In this document: piece by piece, positions 1 through 8,093 of the stretch
How positions within the stretch are numbered: the stretch's first letter is position 1
Layout of the letters: each line of letters begins with the position of its first letter
From: Bradyrhizobium liaoningense
GTDB taxonomy: Bacteria; Pseudomonadota; Alphaproteobacteria; Rhizobiales; Xanthobacteraceae
Direction: 5' to 3'
Length of the DNA: 64,000 bases
Assembly: GCF_018130825.1 (NCBI RefSeq)
Contig: NZ_JAFCJS010000005.1
Coordinates: forward strand, 248,001-312,000
Made by a program: the position numbers and the translations under genes
Notes under the pieces: model-generated
What the model saw: the letters and a program-made list of their open reading frames with translations, nothing else
Databases searched by the model: none
What the model was told of the DNA's origin: nothing

Positions 1-306
1 CACCGTATCATCATGCTGTCGGAAGGGCGCCTCGTGAACCTCGGCAACGCGATGGGCCATCCGTCCTTCGTGATGTCGGCGTCCTTCACCAACCAGACGC
101 TGGCGCAGATCGAGCTGTTCGCCAACAACAAGGACGGCAAGTACAAGAAGGAAGTCTACGTGCTGCCGAAGACCCTCGATGAGAAGGTCGCGCGCCTGCA
201 CCTCGCCAAGATCGGCGTCAAGCTCACCGAGCTGCGCAAGGACCAGGCGGACTATATCGGCGTCAAGCAGGAAGGTCCGTACAAGTCGGATCACTACCGC
301 TACTGA
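1..306 (+). CDS. ahcY: Adenosylhomocysteinase, C-terminal part (5' end outside window)
   Basis: This is the last 101 codons of S-adenosylhomocysteine hydrolase. The cytosolic NAD-dependent enzyme splits S-adenosylhomocysteine into adenosine and homocysteine and so relieves product inhibition of methyltransferases. The frame is open from base 1 (HRIIMLSEG) and shows the highly conserved LVNLGNAMGHPSFVMS block and the invariant C-terminal end KSDHYRY. In this family the terminal Lys and Tyr reach into the NAD site of the neighbouring subunit. The gene ends cleanly, and a strong terminator follows 28 nt later, so it closes its transcription unit. The N-terminal catalytic domain lies upstream of the window. 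Confidence 0.97.
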   Translation, partial: HRIIMLSEGRLVNLGNAMGHPSFVMSASFTNQTLAQIELFANNKDGKYKKEVYVLPKTLDEKVARLHLAKIGVKLTELRKDQADYIGVKQEGPYKSDHYRY

Positions 307-334
307 GCCACCTGTTCGATTGACCATCGACGCG

Positions 335-366
335 AAGCCCCGGAGCGATCCGGGGCTTTGTTGTTT
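335..366 (+). terminator. Rho-independent terminator after ahcY
   Basis: A perfect 10-bp stem (AAGCCCCGGA / TCCGGGGCTT) with the 4-nt loop GCGA is followed by the T-rich run TTGTTGTTT. It lies just after the ahcY stop codon. Confidence 0.9.
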
Positions 367-466
367 CGGCGCATGGAATTCAACTCGCTTTGCAGTTGCG
401 GCACGGCCGATTGCCAATTGACGGCCGGCAGCGGCGGGCGGACAATCCTTCCTGGCGGAGGAAACC

Positions 467-1927
467 ATGCAACAAGAACATTTCGACGTGCTCATCGTCG
501 GCGCCGGGCTGTCCGGCATCGGCGCGGGCTATCATTTGCAGACCAAGTGTCCGGCCAAGAGCTACGTCATCCTGGAGGGGCGCGACTGCATCGGCGGTAC
601 CTGGGACCTGTTTCGCTATCCCGGCATCCGCTCCGACAGCGACATGTTCACGCTCGGCTATTCCTTCAAGCCGTGGACCGATCCGAAGGCGATCGCCGAC
701 GGTCCGCAGATCCTGAACTATGTGCGCGAGACCGCGGCCGAGAACGGCATCGAGAAGCACATCCGCTTCCGCCATCGCGTCAAGCGCGCGGCGTGGTCGA
801 CGCCGGATGCGCGCTGGACCGTCGAGGCCGAGCGCATCACCGGCGAGGGTGCGACCGAGCTCGTGCGCTTCACCTGCAGTTTCCTGTTCATGTGCTCGGG
901 CTATTACAAGTATGAGGCGGGCTATACGCCGGAGTTCAAGGGCACGGCGGATTTCGCCGGCCGCATCGTGCATCCGCAGAAGTGGACCGAGGACATCGAC
1001 TATGCGGGCAAGCGCGTCGTCGTGATCGGCTCCGGCGCCACGGCGGTGACGCTGGTGCCGGAGCTCGCCAAGAAGGCAGCGCAGGTCACCATGCTGCAGC
1101 GCTCGCCGACCTACGTTGTGTCGCGTCCGGCGCAGGATCCTGTGGCCAACAAGCTGCGCCGCAATCTGCCGGCGCAGCTTGCCTATCATCTGATCCGCTG
1201 GCGCAATGTGATGTGGGGGATGTTCTTTTTCCAGCTCAGCCGGCGCAGGCCAGCGAAGGTGAAGGACCTCATCCTCAAGGGCGTGCAGATGGCGCTCGGC
1301 CCGGACTACGACGTCGCGACCCATTTCACGCCGCGCTACAATCCCTGGGACCAGCGTCTGTGCCTCGTGCCGGACGGTGATCTGTTCAAGGCAATCCGCG
1401 AGCAGCGCGCCGCCGTCGTCACCAGCGAGATCGACACTTTTACGCGCGACGGCATCCGTCTGAAGGACGGCCGCGAGCTTGCCGCCGACATCATCGTGAC
1501 GGCGACGGGGCTGGTGCTTCAGGTCGTCGGCGGTCTCGAGGTCAGCGTCGACGGCCGCGCTGTCGATTTCGCCAACACGCTGACCTACAAGGGCATGATG
1601 TACGCCGACGTGCCGAACATGGCCTCGGCCTTCGGCTACACCAACGCGTCCTGGACGCTGAAATGCGATCTCACCTGCGAATATGTCTGCCGGCTCATCA
1701 ACTACATGGACCGGCACAATTTCCGGCAATGCATGCCGCACAATGACGACCCTGAAATCACCGCGCAGCCGTCGCTCGATTTCACTTCGGGCTACGTGCA
1801 GCGCTCGGTCGCGAAAATGCCGAAGCAGGGCTCAAAGCGGCCGTGGCGACTGTACCAGAGCTACGCGCTCGACATCGTCTCCCTGCGCTTCGGCCGGATC
1901 GACGACGGCGTGATGCAGTATTCCTGA
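467..1927 (+). CDS. Flavin-containing / Baeyer-Villiger-type monooxygenase (EthA-like)
   Basis: A 486-aa FAD- and NADPH-dependent oxidoreductase. The N-terminal FAD Rossmann motif VGAGLSGIGAG is at residues 11-21, the Baeyer-Villiger fingerprint FAGRIVHPQKW (FxGxxxHxxxW) at 163-173, and the second (NADPH) Rossmann motif GSGATA at 188-193. Length and motif order match EthA-type BVMOs (about 490 aa), which insert oxygen next to ketones or oxidise thioethers and thioamides. The substrate cannot be told from sequence. GGAGGAAACC sits just before the ATG. The gene stands alone after the ahcY terminator and converges on the MFS gene, with only 15 nt between the two stops. Confidence 0.88.
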   Translation: MQQEHFDVLIVGAGLSGIGAGYHLQTKCPAKSYVILEGRDCIGGTWDLFRYPGIRSDSDMFTLGYSFKPWTDPKAIADGPQILNYVRETAAENGIEKHIRFRHRVKRAAWSTPDARWTVEAERITGEGATELVRFTCSFLFMCSGYYKYEAGYTPEFKGTADFAGRIVHPQKWTEDIDYAGKRVVVIGSGATAVTLVPELAKKAAQVTMLQRSPTYVVSRPAQDPVANKLRRNLPAQLAYHLIRWRNVMWGMFFFQLSRRRPAKVKDLILKGVQMALGPDYDVATHFTPRYNPWDQRLCLVPDGDLFKAIREQRAAVVTSEIDTFTRDGIRLKDGRELAADIIVTATGLVLQVVGGLEVSVDGRAVDFANTLTYKGMMYADVPNMASAFGYTNASWTLKCDLTCEYVCRLINYMDRHNFRQCMPHNDDPEITAQPSLDFTSGYVQRSVAKMPKQGSKRPWRLYQSYALDIVSLRFGRIDDGVMQYS

Positions 1928-1942
1928 TCGCGCCGCTCGCCT

Positions 1943-3172
1943 CTATGCCTCGCGCGGGGTGAGCGCGAGCGCAAGATCGATCGCCAGTGCGAGCACCACC
2001 GCGCCGCCACCCAGGCCAAACAGGACAAGATAGTCCCCGCCAGTTTGCGCATAGATCCAGGAGAAGCCGTAGGCGGCGGCCGCCTGGAACAGTGCGAAGC
2101 TGGTGGTGGCATGGCTCCATGTCGCGCGCTGCTGTTCGGTCGAATGAGGCACGAGCTCGTGGATGCGTCCGAGCACCAGCGGCACGATGCCCGGCGTGAA
2201 GCCGCCGACCACCACGCTCGAGACGATCAGCGAGAGCGGAGCGGTGCTCACGGTCGGCAGCAGCACGGCCGCCGCCTCGATCAGGAACGCCGCGCGCAAG
2301 GCGGGACCAAAGCCTGAGCGGTCGCCGAGATGACCGGTGACGAGCGGGCCGACGATCGCGCCGAGGCCATACAGCACCCAGTAGCGCGATCCCGCAGCAA
2401 TGCCCTGGCCGAGCCCCCGTGCCACGAAATCGACGATGAAGACCATGTGCGGCACAAGCGCCACGGCATTGAGGCCGTACTGGACCAGCAGCGCCCGGGC
2501 GGCCGGCGAGCTGCGATGGTGCTTTGCTTGATGCGAGGGCACACTATCCGCCTTCGTTTCGGCAGGCCAGTTCCACCAGCTCGCAAGTGTGAGCACGGCC
2601 GAGAGCACACCGAGACCGTACCAGCTCTGCTGCAAGCCTTGCTGCAGGAGCAGCGGCACCAGCGTGCCCGATGCTGCGACGCCGAGCCCGACGCCCGCAA
2701 AGATGACGCCGCCGACGATGCCGCGCCGCGCGGGCGAGGTGTGCGGCAGAATGACGGACGCCGCCAGCACCATGATGATGCCGCCGGTCAAGCCCGAGAG
2801 GAAGCGCCACGCGAAGAACCAGGTGAACGACACCGGGGCCGAGCTCGCAAAGAAGGAGAGGGGGGCGAGCAGCATCATCGCCCGCAGCGCGCGGACCGCT
2901 CCGATGCGGTTGGCGACGGCGCGTGCCGCGAGCGCGCCGGCGAGATAGCCGGCAAGGTTCGCCGCGCCAAGGTAGACGACGTCGGATGCGCTGAACCACT
3001 TTGCGGCAATCAGCGCCGGGATCAACGGCGTGTAGGAAAAGCGGGCGAGGCCGAGCCCGACCAGCGATGCGGACAAGCCCGCCACTGCATATCGCCAGGC
3101 TTGTCGTGATGTTGATCCCGGCTGCTGATGCAGCCGGGTCTCCATGTGTTGCTTCATGTTTGCGTCGGTCAT
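1943..3172 (-). CDS. MFS transporter, YbfB/YjiJ-like
   Basis: A 409-aa, 12-TM major facilitator permease of the inner membrane. The N-terminal GLGLARFSYTPLIPALI stretch and the charged loop ARAVANRIGAVRALRAM are typical of the YbfB/YjiJ branch of MFS, whose substrates are mostly unknown. The start at 3172 (MTDANMKQ) was chosen because AGGAGGAC lies 7 nt upstream. The frame stays open further but would run into the tautomerase gene. It is the last gene of a minus-strand operon SDR - tautomerase - MFS, so it may import or export the compound those enzymes handle (inference). Confidence 0.85.
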   Translation of the reverse strand: MTDANMKQHMETRLHQQPGSTSRQAWRYAVAGLSASLVGLGLARFSYTPLIPALIAAKWFSASDVVYLGAANLAGYLAGALAARAVANRIGAVRALRAMMLLAPLSFFASSAPVSFTWFFAWRFLSGLTGGIIMVLAASVILPHTSPARRGIVGGVIFAGVGLGVAASGTLVPLLLQQGLQQSWYGLGVLSAVLTLASWWNWPAETKADSVPSHQAKHHRSSPAARALLVQYGLNAVALVPHMVFIVDFVARGLGQGIAAGSRYWVLYGLGAIVGPLVTGHLGDRSGFGPALRAAFLIEAAAVLLPTVSTAPLSLIVSSVVVGGFTPGIVPLVLGRIHELVPHSTEQQRATWSHATTSFALFQAAAAYGFSWIYAQTGGDYLVLFGLGGGAVVLALAIDLALALTPREA

Positions 3173-3204
3173 GTCGTCCTCCTGCGCGCACGATGGCGCG
3201 CGGA

Positions 3205-3441
3205 TCATCCTGCCTGGCTTGCGCGGCGGCGCCGGAATTCCTGCACGGGCAGGCCGCCCCAGCCCCAATTGTCGGTGTCGACTTCCTCGATCACGACGAA
3301 GGTGGAATCGTGCGGCTTGCCGAGAACGTCGAGCAGGAGCTGGCTCGATCCCTTGATCAGTGCGGCCTTCTCCGCCGCCGTGAGCGATGCCGCACCCGGC
3401 GTCGTTCCCTCGCGGGTCACTTGAATGGTGACCATGGGCAT
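3205..3441 (-). CDS. 4-oxalocrotonate tautomerase family protein
   Basis: A 78-aa tautomerase-superfamily protein. The start is placed so that the peptide begins Met-Pro (MPMVTIQVTREG), because the exposed N-terminal proline is the catalytic base of this family after Met removal. The pattern 'LTAAEKAALIKGSSQLLLDVLG' followed by 'STFVVIEEVDTDNWGWGG' is characteristic. GAGGAG lies about 9 nt before the ATG. It is the middle gene of the operon, 16 nt after the SDR and 32 nt before the MFS permease. The substrate is unknown; pairing with an SDR suggests an enol/keto intermediate. Confidence 0.88.
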   Translation of the reverse strand: MPMVTIQVTREGTTPGAASLTAAEKAALIKGSSQLLLDVLGKPHDSTFVVIEEVDTDNWGWGGLPVQEFRRRRASQAG

Positions 3442-3457
3442 CGTGGTGCTCCTCGGC

Positions 3458-4168
3458 TCAGTGGCCGGCGCTCTGGCCGCCGTCGACATGCAGGATCTCG
3501 CCGGTGACGAAGGAGGCACCCTCGAGATAGAGCACGGCATCGACGATGTCGGACATCTCGCCCATGTGGCCCACGGGATGCATCGCGCCGTACTGCGCAT
3601 GCGTCGCGACAGCGTGCATCGGCGACTTGATGATGCCGGGCGCCACAGCATTCACGCGGATGCCGCGCCTGGCGTATTCGATCGCGAGCGACTTGGTCGC
3701 GGCGTTCAGCCCGCCCTTGCTCAGCGAGGCCAGCACCGAGGGCACGTTCGAATTGGCGTGGTCGACCAGCGTGGTCGTGATCTGGACGACGTGACCGGAC
3801 CCCTGCTTCTCCATCTCTGCGATGGCGAGCTGGGTGATGTTGAAGAAGCCCGCGACGTTGGTGCCCATCACCGCCGCATAATCTTCGGCCGTGTACTGCG
3901 TGAAGGGCTTGGCGACGAAGATGCCGGCATTGTTGACCAGCGTGTCGACCCGGCCGAAGCGGGCAACGGCCTGCGAGACCACGCGCTCGGCGGTGGACCG
4001 GTCGGCGATGTCGCCGGCAACGGCGAGGACATCGTCGTCACCCGACGGCTTGATGGAGCGCGCCGTGGCGACGACGCGATAGTTGCGATCGCGAAAACCC
4101 TGGACCAGGGCGGCGCCGATACCCTGCGATGCACCGGTGATGATGGCGACCTTCTGCTCGATACCCAT
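3458..4168 (-). CDS. SDR-family protein lacking the catalytic Ser and Tyr
   Basis: A 236-aa protein of classical SDR fold. It has the cofactor motif TGASQGIG (11-18), NNAG (79-82), and the C-terminal substrate loop PGIIKSPMH. The active-site helix reads LASLSKGG: Lys151 is kept but the Tyr of YxxxK is Ala147, and the usual catalytic Ser region reads ITTTL. NAD(P) binding therefore looks intact while the normal proton-relay residues are missing. It is the first gene of the operon with the tautomerase and MFS genes, and is divergent from the LysR regulator 207 nt away. It may be a diverged reductase clade or a non-redox NAD(P)-binding protein. Confidence 0.85.
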   Translation of the reverse strand: MGIEQKVAIITGASQGIGAALVQGFRDRNYRVVATARSIKPSGDDDVLAVAGDIADRSTAERVVSQAVARFGRVDTLVNNAGIFVAKPFTQYTAEDYAAVMGTNVAGFFNITQLAIAEMEKQGSGHVVQITTTLVDHANSNVPSVLASLSKGGLNAATKSLAIEYARRGIRVNAVAPGIIKSPMHAVATHAQYGAMHPVGHMGEMSDIVDAVLYLEGASFVTGEILHVDGGQSAGH

Positions 4169-4375
4169 GACGGGCTCCTGTTGTTGAAGACCTGCGCCAG
4201 CAGCGGCTGGCTTGCCCGGTGAGGTACGCCGCAGCGGCTTGCTTGCGAATACACGTTGTCCGGCAGACTCTGTTACGCGACGCGAACGAATGCCGGATCG
4301 ACCAGTGGCGGCAGTTGTCGCCGGGCGGAGGAGCGCCTAGCCTGTCACGGGAATTTGACGGGGCGCCGGGAAGGC

Positions 4376-5299
4376 ATGGATCGTCTGGATGCGATGAATG
4401 TGTTCGTGCTTGCGGTGGACGAGGGCAGCCTCGCCGCCGCGGGCCGCAAGCTTGGCCGCTCGCCGGCGGCGGTGAGCCGCGCCATCGCTTTTCTGGAAGA
4501 GCGGGTCGGTGCCGAGCTGCTGCACCGGACGACGCGCTCGATCAAGCTGAGCGAGGAGGGCGAGCGCTATGTCGCGATCTGCCGCCGCGTCCTCACCGAG
4601 CTGGAGGAGGCCGAGGACATCGCGGCCGGGCCGCGCACGGCGCCGCGCGGCCTGCTCACGATCACCGCTCCGGTGGTCTCCGGCGAGATGGTGCTGCGGC
4701 CGATCCTCGATGCGTTTCTCGACGCCTATCCGACCGTATCGGCAAAGCTGCTGCTGTTCGACCGTGCGGTCAACCTGATCGAGGAGGGCGTCGATATCGC
4801 GCTTCGCATCGGTCCGCTGGCGGATTCGGCGATGGTGGCAATGCGGGTTGGCGGGATCAGCCGCGTCGTGGTGGCGGCTCCCCGCTACCTGAAACAGCAC
4901 CCGCGCATCACCGAGCCCGGCGATCTCGCAAAACACCAGATCGTCGCGATGGCGCATCTGCCCAATTCCTGGACCTTCGCGCCACAGGCGGGCTCGTCGG
5001 CGCCGCGCTCCGTGCAGTTCACCCCGCGGCTCGTCGTCAACAGCACCTATGCGGCGGTGGCCTCCACCGTGGCCGGGCGCGGCGTGGCGCGGATGTATTC
5101 GTACCAGGTGGCCGAGCAGGTCGCGCGCGGCGAGCTCGAGATCGTGCTGGCGGACGATGAGGATCCGGAGATGCCCGCCCATCTCATTTGCCCGCAGGGC
5201 CGGCTGTCGGTGCCCAAGGTGCGGGCCTTCACCGACTTCGCCGTGCCCCGGCTGAAGAAGCAGTTCGCACTGCTGAAGAAGAGCATCACGGCGCGCTGA
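4376..5299 (+). CDS. LysR-family transcriptional regulator
   Basis: A 307-aa DNA-binding regulator. The N-terminal winged helix-turn-helix (MDRLDAMNVFVLAVDEGS...AAAGRKLGRSPAAVSRAI, residues 1-45) is followed by an effector-binding domain of the LysR substrate-binding type. The start at 4376 has GGGAAGGC upstream and gives the normal LTTR N-terminus; the frame is open upstream without LTTR similarity. It is divergent from the SDR/tautomerase/MFS operon across 207 nt, the classic arrangement for an LTTR controlling its neighbour (inference). No convincing T-N11-A dyad was singled out by eye. Confidence 0.92.
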   Translation: MDRLDAMNVFVLAVDEGSLAAAGRKLGRSPAAVSRAIAFLEERVGAELLHRTTRSIKLSEEGERYVAICRRVLTELEEAEDIAAGPRTAPRGLLTITAPVVSGEMVLRPILDAFLDAYPTVSAKLLLFDRAVNLIEEGVDIALRIGPLADSAMVAMRVGGISRVVVAAPRYLKQHPRITEPGDLAKHQIVAMAHLPNSWTFAPQAGSSAPRSVQFTPRLVVNSTYAAVASTVAGRGVARMYSYQVAEQVARGELEIVLADDEDPEMPAHLICPQGRLSVPKVRAFTDFAVPRLKKQFALLKKSITAR

Positions 5300-5374
5300 G
5301 CTGCTTCGCGCCCGCGCAATGCGTTGTTTTGCGTATACGGCGGGTCGGCTGAATCGGCGATGGTTCCAAAACGG

Positions 5375-5390
5375 TTAACGCCCATTTAAC
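5375..5390 (+). promoter_or_regulatory. CtrA-type binding site (TTAA-N7-TTAAC)
   Basis: The sequence TTAACGCCCATTTAAC is an exact match to the full CtrA box TTAA-N7-TTAAC known from alphaproteobacteria. It ends 55 nt upstream of the 51-codon orphan gene at 5446, a suitable place to control its promoter. It lies after the LysR gene with no other gene start nearby. Confidence 0.6.
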
Positions 5391-5445
5391 GGATGAGTCC
5401 TAGCCTGTCTCGGCCGGGGTTACTCGCAAGGCCGAGGTGAGCCCA

Positions 5446-5601
5446 ATGGAAGCCCAGAAGATCGCGGTCGACGCCGTCGTTGCGCTGACCGATTGCGATC
5501 GCGACGCCGTGATCGTGTTCATCCGCCGGCTCTATCTCGCCGGCGTTACCGACCCCAAGCGCCTGACCTTCAAGGGCCTGCAGGCACTGTCGCGGGCCTG
5601 A
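5446..5601 (+). CDS. Small conserved-looking hypothetical protein (51 aa)
   Basis: A 51-codon frame starting MEAQKIAVDAVVALTD and ending LTFKGLQALSRA, preceded by GAGGTGAGCCCA. It is predicted to be soluble and mostly helical, with a short basic middle (IRRLYLAG) and no signal peptide. I do not recognise its family. Support for a real gene is the ribosome-binding site, the high GC3 codon use like its neighbours, and the exact CtrA box upstream. It stands alone between the LysR gene and lpxO. Confidence 0.55.
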   Translation: MEAQKIAVDAVVALTDCDRDAVIVFIRRLYLAGVTDPKRLTFKGLQALSRA

Positions 5602-5747
5602 TTCGGCTCGTTTCGGCCGGTTCGGCCCCCAAGCTCCAACCGCTTGCTCTCTCCGACGTGATTGCAACCCACCGGTGAATATCTTGCTGCTGGGTCCGGG
5701 GCGGAGTAGATGACGTCCCCGGCTGGGTCACTGGGGAACTTGGGGAA

Positions 5748-6677
5748 ATGTTGAAACAGCTTTTTGCGCCGCAACTCGTCATTTTGTACGTGCTTGCGGC
5801 CTCGACGATCTACGTTCACTTCCGCGGCAAGCAGCGACTGCGCTTCGCGCGCCAGCTTGGTGATCACTCGACCTATCTCGCGCCCTACAACGTGCTGATG
5901 TATGCGGGCTCGGCGGTGCCGAACAGGCCGGTGATCTCGGTCGAGCAGTTTCCGGAGCTCAAGCCGCTGAGCGAGAACTGGGAGACCATCCGCGACGAGG
6001 CCGTGCGCCTGTTCGACGAGGGCTTCATCCGCGCGGCGGCGAAGAACAACGATTGGGGCTTCTATTCGTTTTTCAAGAGCGGCTGGAAGCGGTTCTACCT
6101 GAAATGGTACGACGACTTTCTGCCGTCGGCGAACACGCTGTGCCCGAAGACGGTGGAGCTGCTCAAGTCGATCCCGAGCGTGCACGGTGCGATGTTCGCG
6201 ATGCTGCCGCCGGGCGGCAAGCTCGGCGCGCACCGCGATCCCTTTGCCGGCTCGCTGCGCTATCACCTCGGCCTCGTCACGCCGAACTCGAACAAGTGCC
6301 GCATCCTCGTCGACGGCGTCGAATGCGTCTGGCGTGACGGCGAAGCCTTCATGTTCGACGAGACCTTCATCCACAGCGCGGAGAATGCGACCGACGTCAA
6401 CCGCATCATCCTGTTCTGCGACGTCGAGCGCCCGATGAAGTTCGGCTTCATGACCGCGATCAACCGCTGGGTCAGCCATCACATCGTCAAGGCGTCGGCC
6501 ACCCAGAACGTCGACGGCGAGAATGTCGGCGTGCTCAACAAGGTGTTCGGCAAGCTCTACGAGATCCACCTCGCCAGCCGCAAGATCAAGGAGTGGAACC
6601 GCAACGTCTACTACACGCTGAAATATTCGCTGACGGCGCTGATCCTCGGGCTGATCGTGCTGTCGGCGCTGCGGTGA
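5748..6677 (+). CDS. lpxO: Lipid A 2-hydroxylase LpxO (aspartyl/asparaginyl beta-hydroxylase family)
   Basis: A 309-aa membrane-anchored Fe(II)/2-oxoglutarate dioxygenase. LpxO hydroxylates an acyl chain of lipid A at carbon 2. Evidence is the N-terminal membrane segment (residues 9-24) followed by IYVHFRGKQRLRFARQ as in Salmonella LpxO, the iron ligands H162-x-D164 in GAHRDPFAGSLRYHLG and H209 in FIHSAEN, and Arg219 in the 2-oxoglutarate-binding VNRII region. A C-terminal hydrophobic segment (SLTALILGLIVLSAL) is also present. Length equals the family norm (about 300 aa). A strong terminator follows. Confidence 0.85.
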   Translation: MLKQLFAPQLVILYVLAASTIYVHFRGKQRLRFARQLGDHSTYLAPYNVLMYAGSAVPNRPVISVEQFPELKPLSENWETIRDEAVRLFDEGFIRAAAKNNDWGFYSFFKSGWKRFYLKWYDDFLPSANTLCPKTVELLKSIPSVHGAMFAMLPPGGKLGAHRDPFAGSLRYHLGLVTPNSNKCRILVDGVECVWRDGEAFMFDETFIHSAENATDVNRIILFCDVERPMKFGFMTAINRWVSHHIVKASATQNVDGENVGVLNKVFGKLYEIHLASRKIKEWNRNVYYTLKYSLTALILGLIVLSALR

Positions 6678-6700
6678 TCGTGCCGCCAGATTGAAAATGA

Positions 6701-6729
6701 AAGCCCCGGAATGCTCCGGGGCTTTTTTC
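6701..6729 (+). terminator. Rho-independent terminator after lpxO
   Basis: A 10-bp perfect stem (AAGCCCCGGA / TCCGGGGCTT) with loop ATGC is followed by TTTTCT. The stem is identical to the one after ahcY, so the same hairpin unit is used twice. It ends about 28 nt before the next start codon. Confidence 0.9.
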
Positions 6730-6757
6730 TTTGTGGTGATGGCTGTACGTAGGCGAA

Positions 6758-7489
6758 ATGCTCTCAGTGCTATTTGCGGTCATTGCGCTGTTGTACGCAA
6801 CGGTGGGCCAAGCTGGTGGTACGGCGTTTCTCGCCTTGATGGCCTTCGCCTCGTTTCCGCCGAGCGCGATGCGACCGACGGCTCTCCTTCTCAATATCGT
6901 TGCTGCCGCGTACTCCACCTGGGTTTTTAATCGCGGGCGATTGGTCGATTGGGGCAAGCTTCGTCCGTTGCTGGCGGCGTCGCTGCCGGCCGCTCTTGTC
7001 GGCGGGTTCATCGTGCTTGATGCGCATCTGTATAAGGCCGTTACCGGCATTGTGCTTTTGCTCGCGGCGGCAATCCTTGCTCTTGGTCGCGTACGTGAAG
7101 GAGGACAAGACCGACCGATGCCGTTGCGGGGCGCCTTCGCCGCCGGCGCGGCGGTTGGTCTCGTGTCTGGGCTCACCGGTGTTGGTGGCGGGATCTTCCT
7201 GGCACCGATTTTGATCGCGCTGCGCTGGGCTTCGCCGAAACAGACGGCAGCTCTCTCAGCGCCTTTCATTCTGGCAAATTCAGTACTCGGGCTGTTGGGC
7301 GCAACATATGCCGGTCAAGCCCCCTCTGAGCAGACGTGGCTCTATGCCTTGGCGGCGCTGACGGGCGCGATGCTGGGGACATTGATAGGCTTGAGGTGGT
7401 TGTCGGAAGCGATGACACGTTACGCTCTGGCAGCGATCCTAGGCATGGCCGGCCTTCAGCTTTTGCTCCTGCCCTATTTGCGACCGTAA
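6758..7489 (+). CDS. TauE/SafE (TSUP) family membrane transporter
   Basis: A 243-aa inner-membrane protein with about 7-8 hydrophobic segments arranged in two halves. Each half carries the glycine-rich TSUP signature: YATVGQAGGTAFLALMAF near residues 13-30 and GLTGVGGGIFLAPILIAL near 138-155. Family members export or import sulfite, sulfoacetate, taurine or related anions; the substrate here is unknown. Codon use is visibly less GC-rich than its neighbours (TTG, GCA, TAT, TTT more frequent). With the flanking terminator this suggests later acquisition. No operon partners are evident. Confidence 0.85.
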   Translation: MLSVLFAVIALLYATVGQAGGTAFLALMAFASFPPSAMRPTALLLNIVAAAYSTWVFNRGRLVDWGKLRPLLAASLPAALVGGFIVLDAHLYKAVTGIVLLLAAAILALGRVREGGQDRPMPLRGAFAAGAAVGLVSGLTGVGGGIFLAPILIALRWASPKQTAALSAPFILANSVLGLLGATYAGQAPSEQTWLYALAALTGAMLGTLIGLRWLSEAMTRYALAAILGMAGLQLLLLPYLRP

Positions 7490-7618
7490 ATTTGTATCGG
7501 CGCGACGTCGGCTGTTGGCTACACGCGAAGTCAGCCGCGACAGGCTTGCCGCCGCTATCAGGAACATGGCGGACATAGGAAGCGCCGCGATGTATGGGTA
7601 GAGATCCTAAGGCCGAAC

Positions 7619-8089
7619 ATGGAGCAGGCAATGGCGCCCTTGCCGACCGCGAACACCGAGATCACGCAGTTCTTCCGCCAATGGCTGGACACCTTCGCCG
7701 GTTATGTCCGCGAGGTCGACTATGCCTCGGCAAGGCCGCTCTTCCATCCCGACGTGCTCGCTTTCGGCACGCATAACGACGTCATCCCAGGCCTCGATCA
7801 ATGGGTCACGACGCAATGGGACAACGTCTGGCCGAAGACGGCCGACTTCCGTTTCGTCCTCGAACAGACCTCTGTTCTGGCATCACCCGACGGAGCGATG
7901 GCGACCGTGATCGCGCCGTGGACGAGCACGGGCTATCATCCCGACGGCAGCGCATTTCCGCGGCCCGGTCGCGCGACCATGATCTTTTCGAGGAATGGCG
8001 ATGGCTGGTTGTGCGTGCATTCGCACATGTCGCTCAATCGCGGTGTGCCGCAGGCAAGCCACGCCAACCGGCCGGTGAAGGCCTGGTAG
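7619..8089 (+). CDS. NTF2-like / SnoaL-fold protein
   Basis: A 156-aa protein of nuclear transport factor 2 / ketosteroid isomerase-like fold. It shows the typical pattern of an N-terminal helix (EITQFFRQWLDTFAGYVREVDYASARPLFHPDVLAFGTH) and a C-terminal strand pair ending in DGWLCVHSHMSLNRG. This fold holds small hydrophobic ligands or acts as an isomerase/dehydratase; the function here is unknown. The start could be 7619 (MEQAMAP) or the internal ATG at 7631; neither has a strong ribosome-binding site. The gene is followed by a palindromic repeat doublet. Confidence 0.75.
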   Translation: MEQAMAPLPTANTEITQFFRQWLDTFAGYVREVDYASARPLFHPDVLAFGTHNDVIPGLDQWVTTQWDNVWPKTADFRFVLEQTSVLASPDGAMATVIAPWTSTGYHPDGSAFPRPGRATMIFSRNGDGWLCVHSHMSLNRGVPQASHANRPVKAW

Positions 8090-8093
8090 TGCG

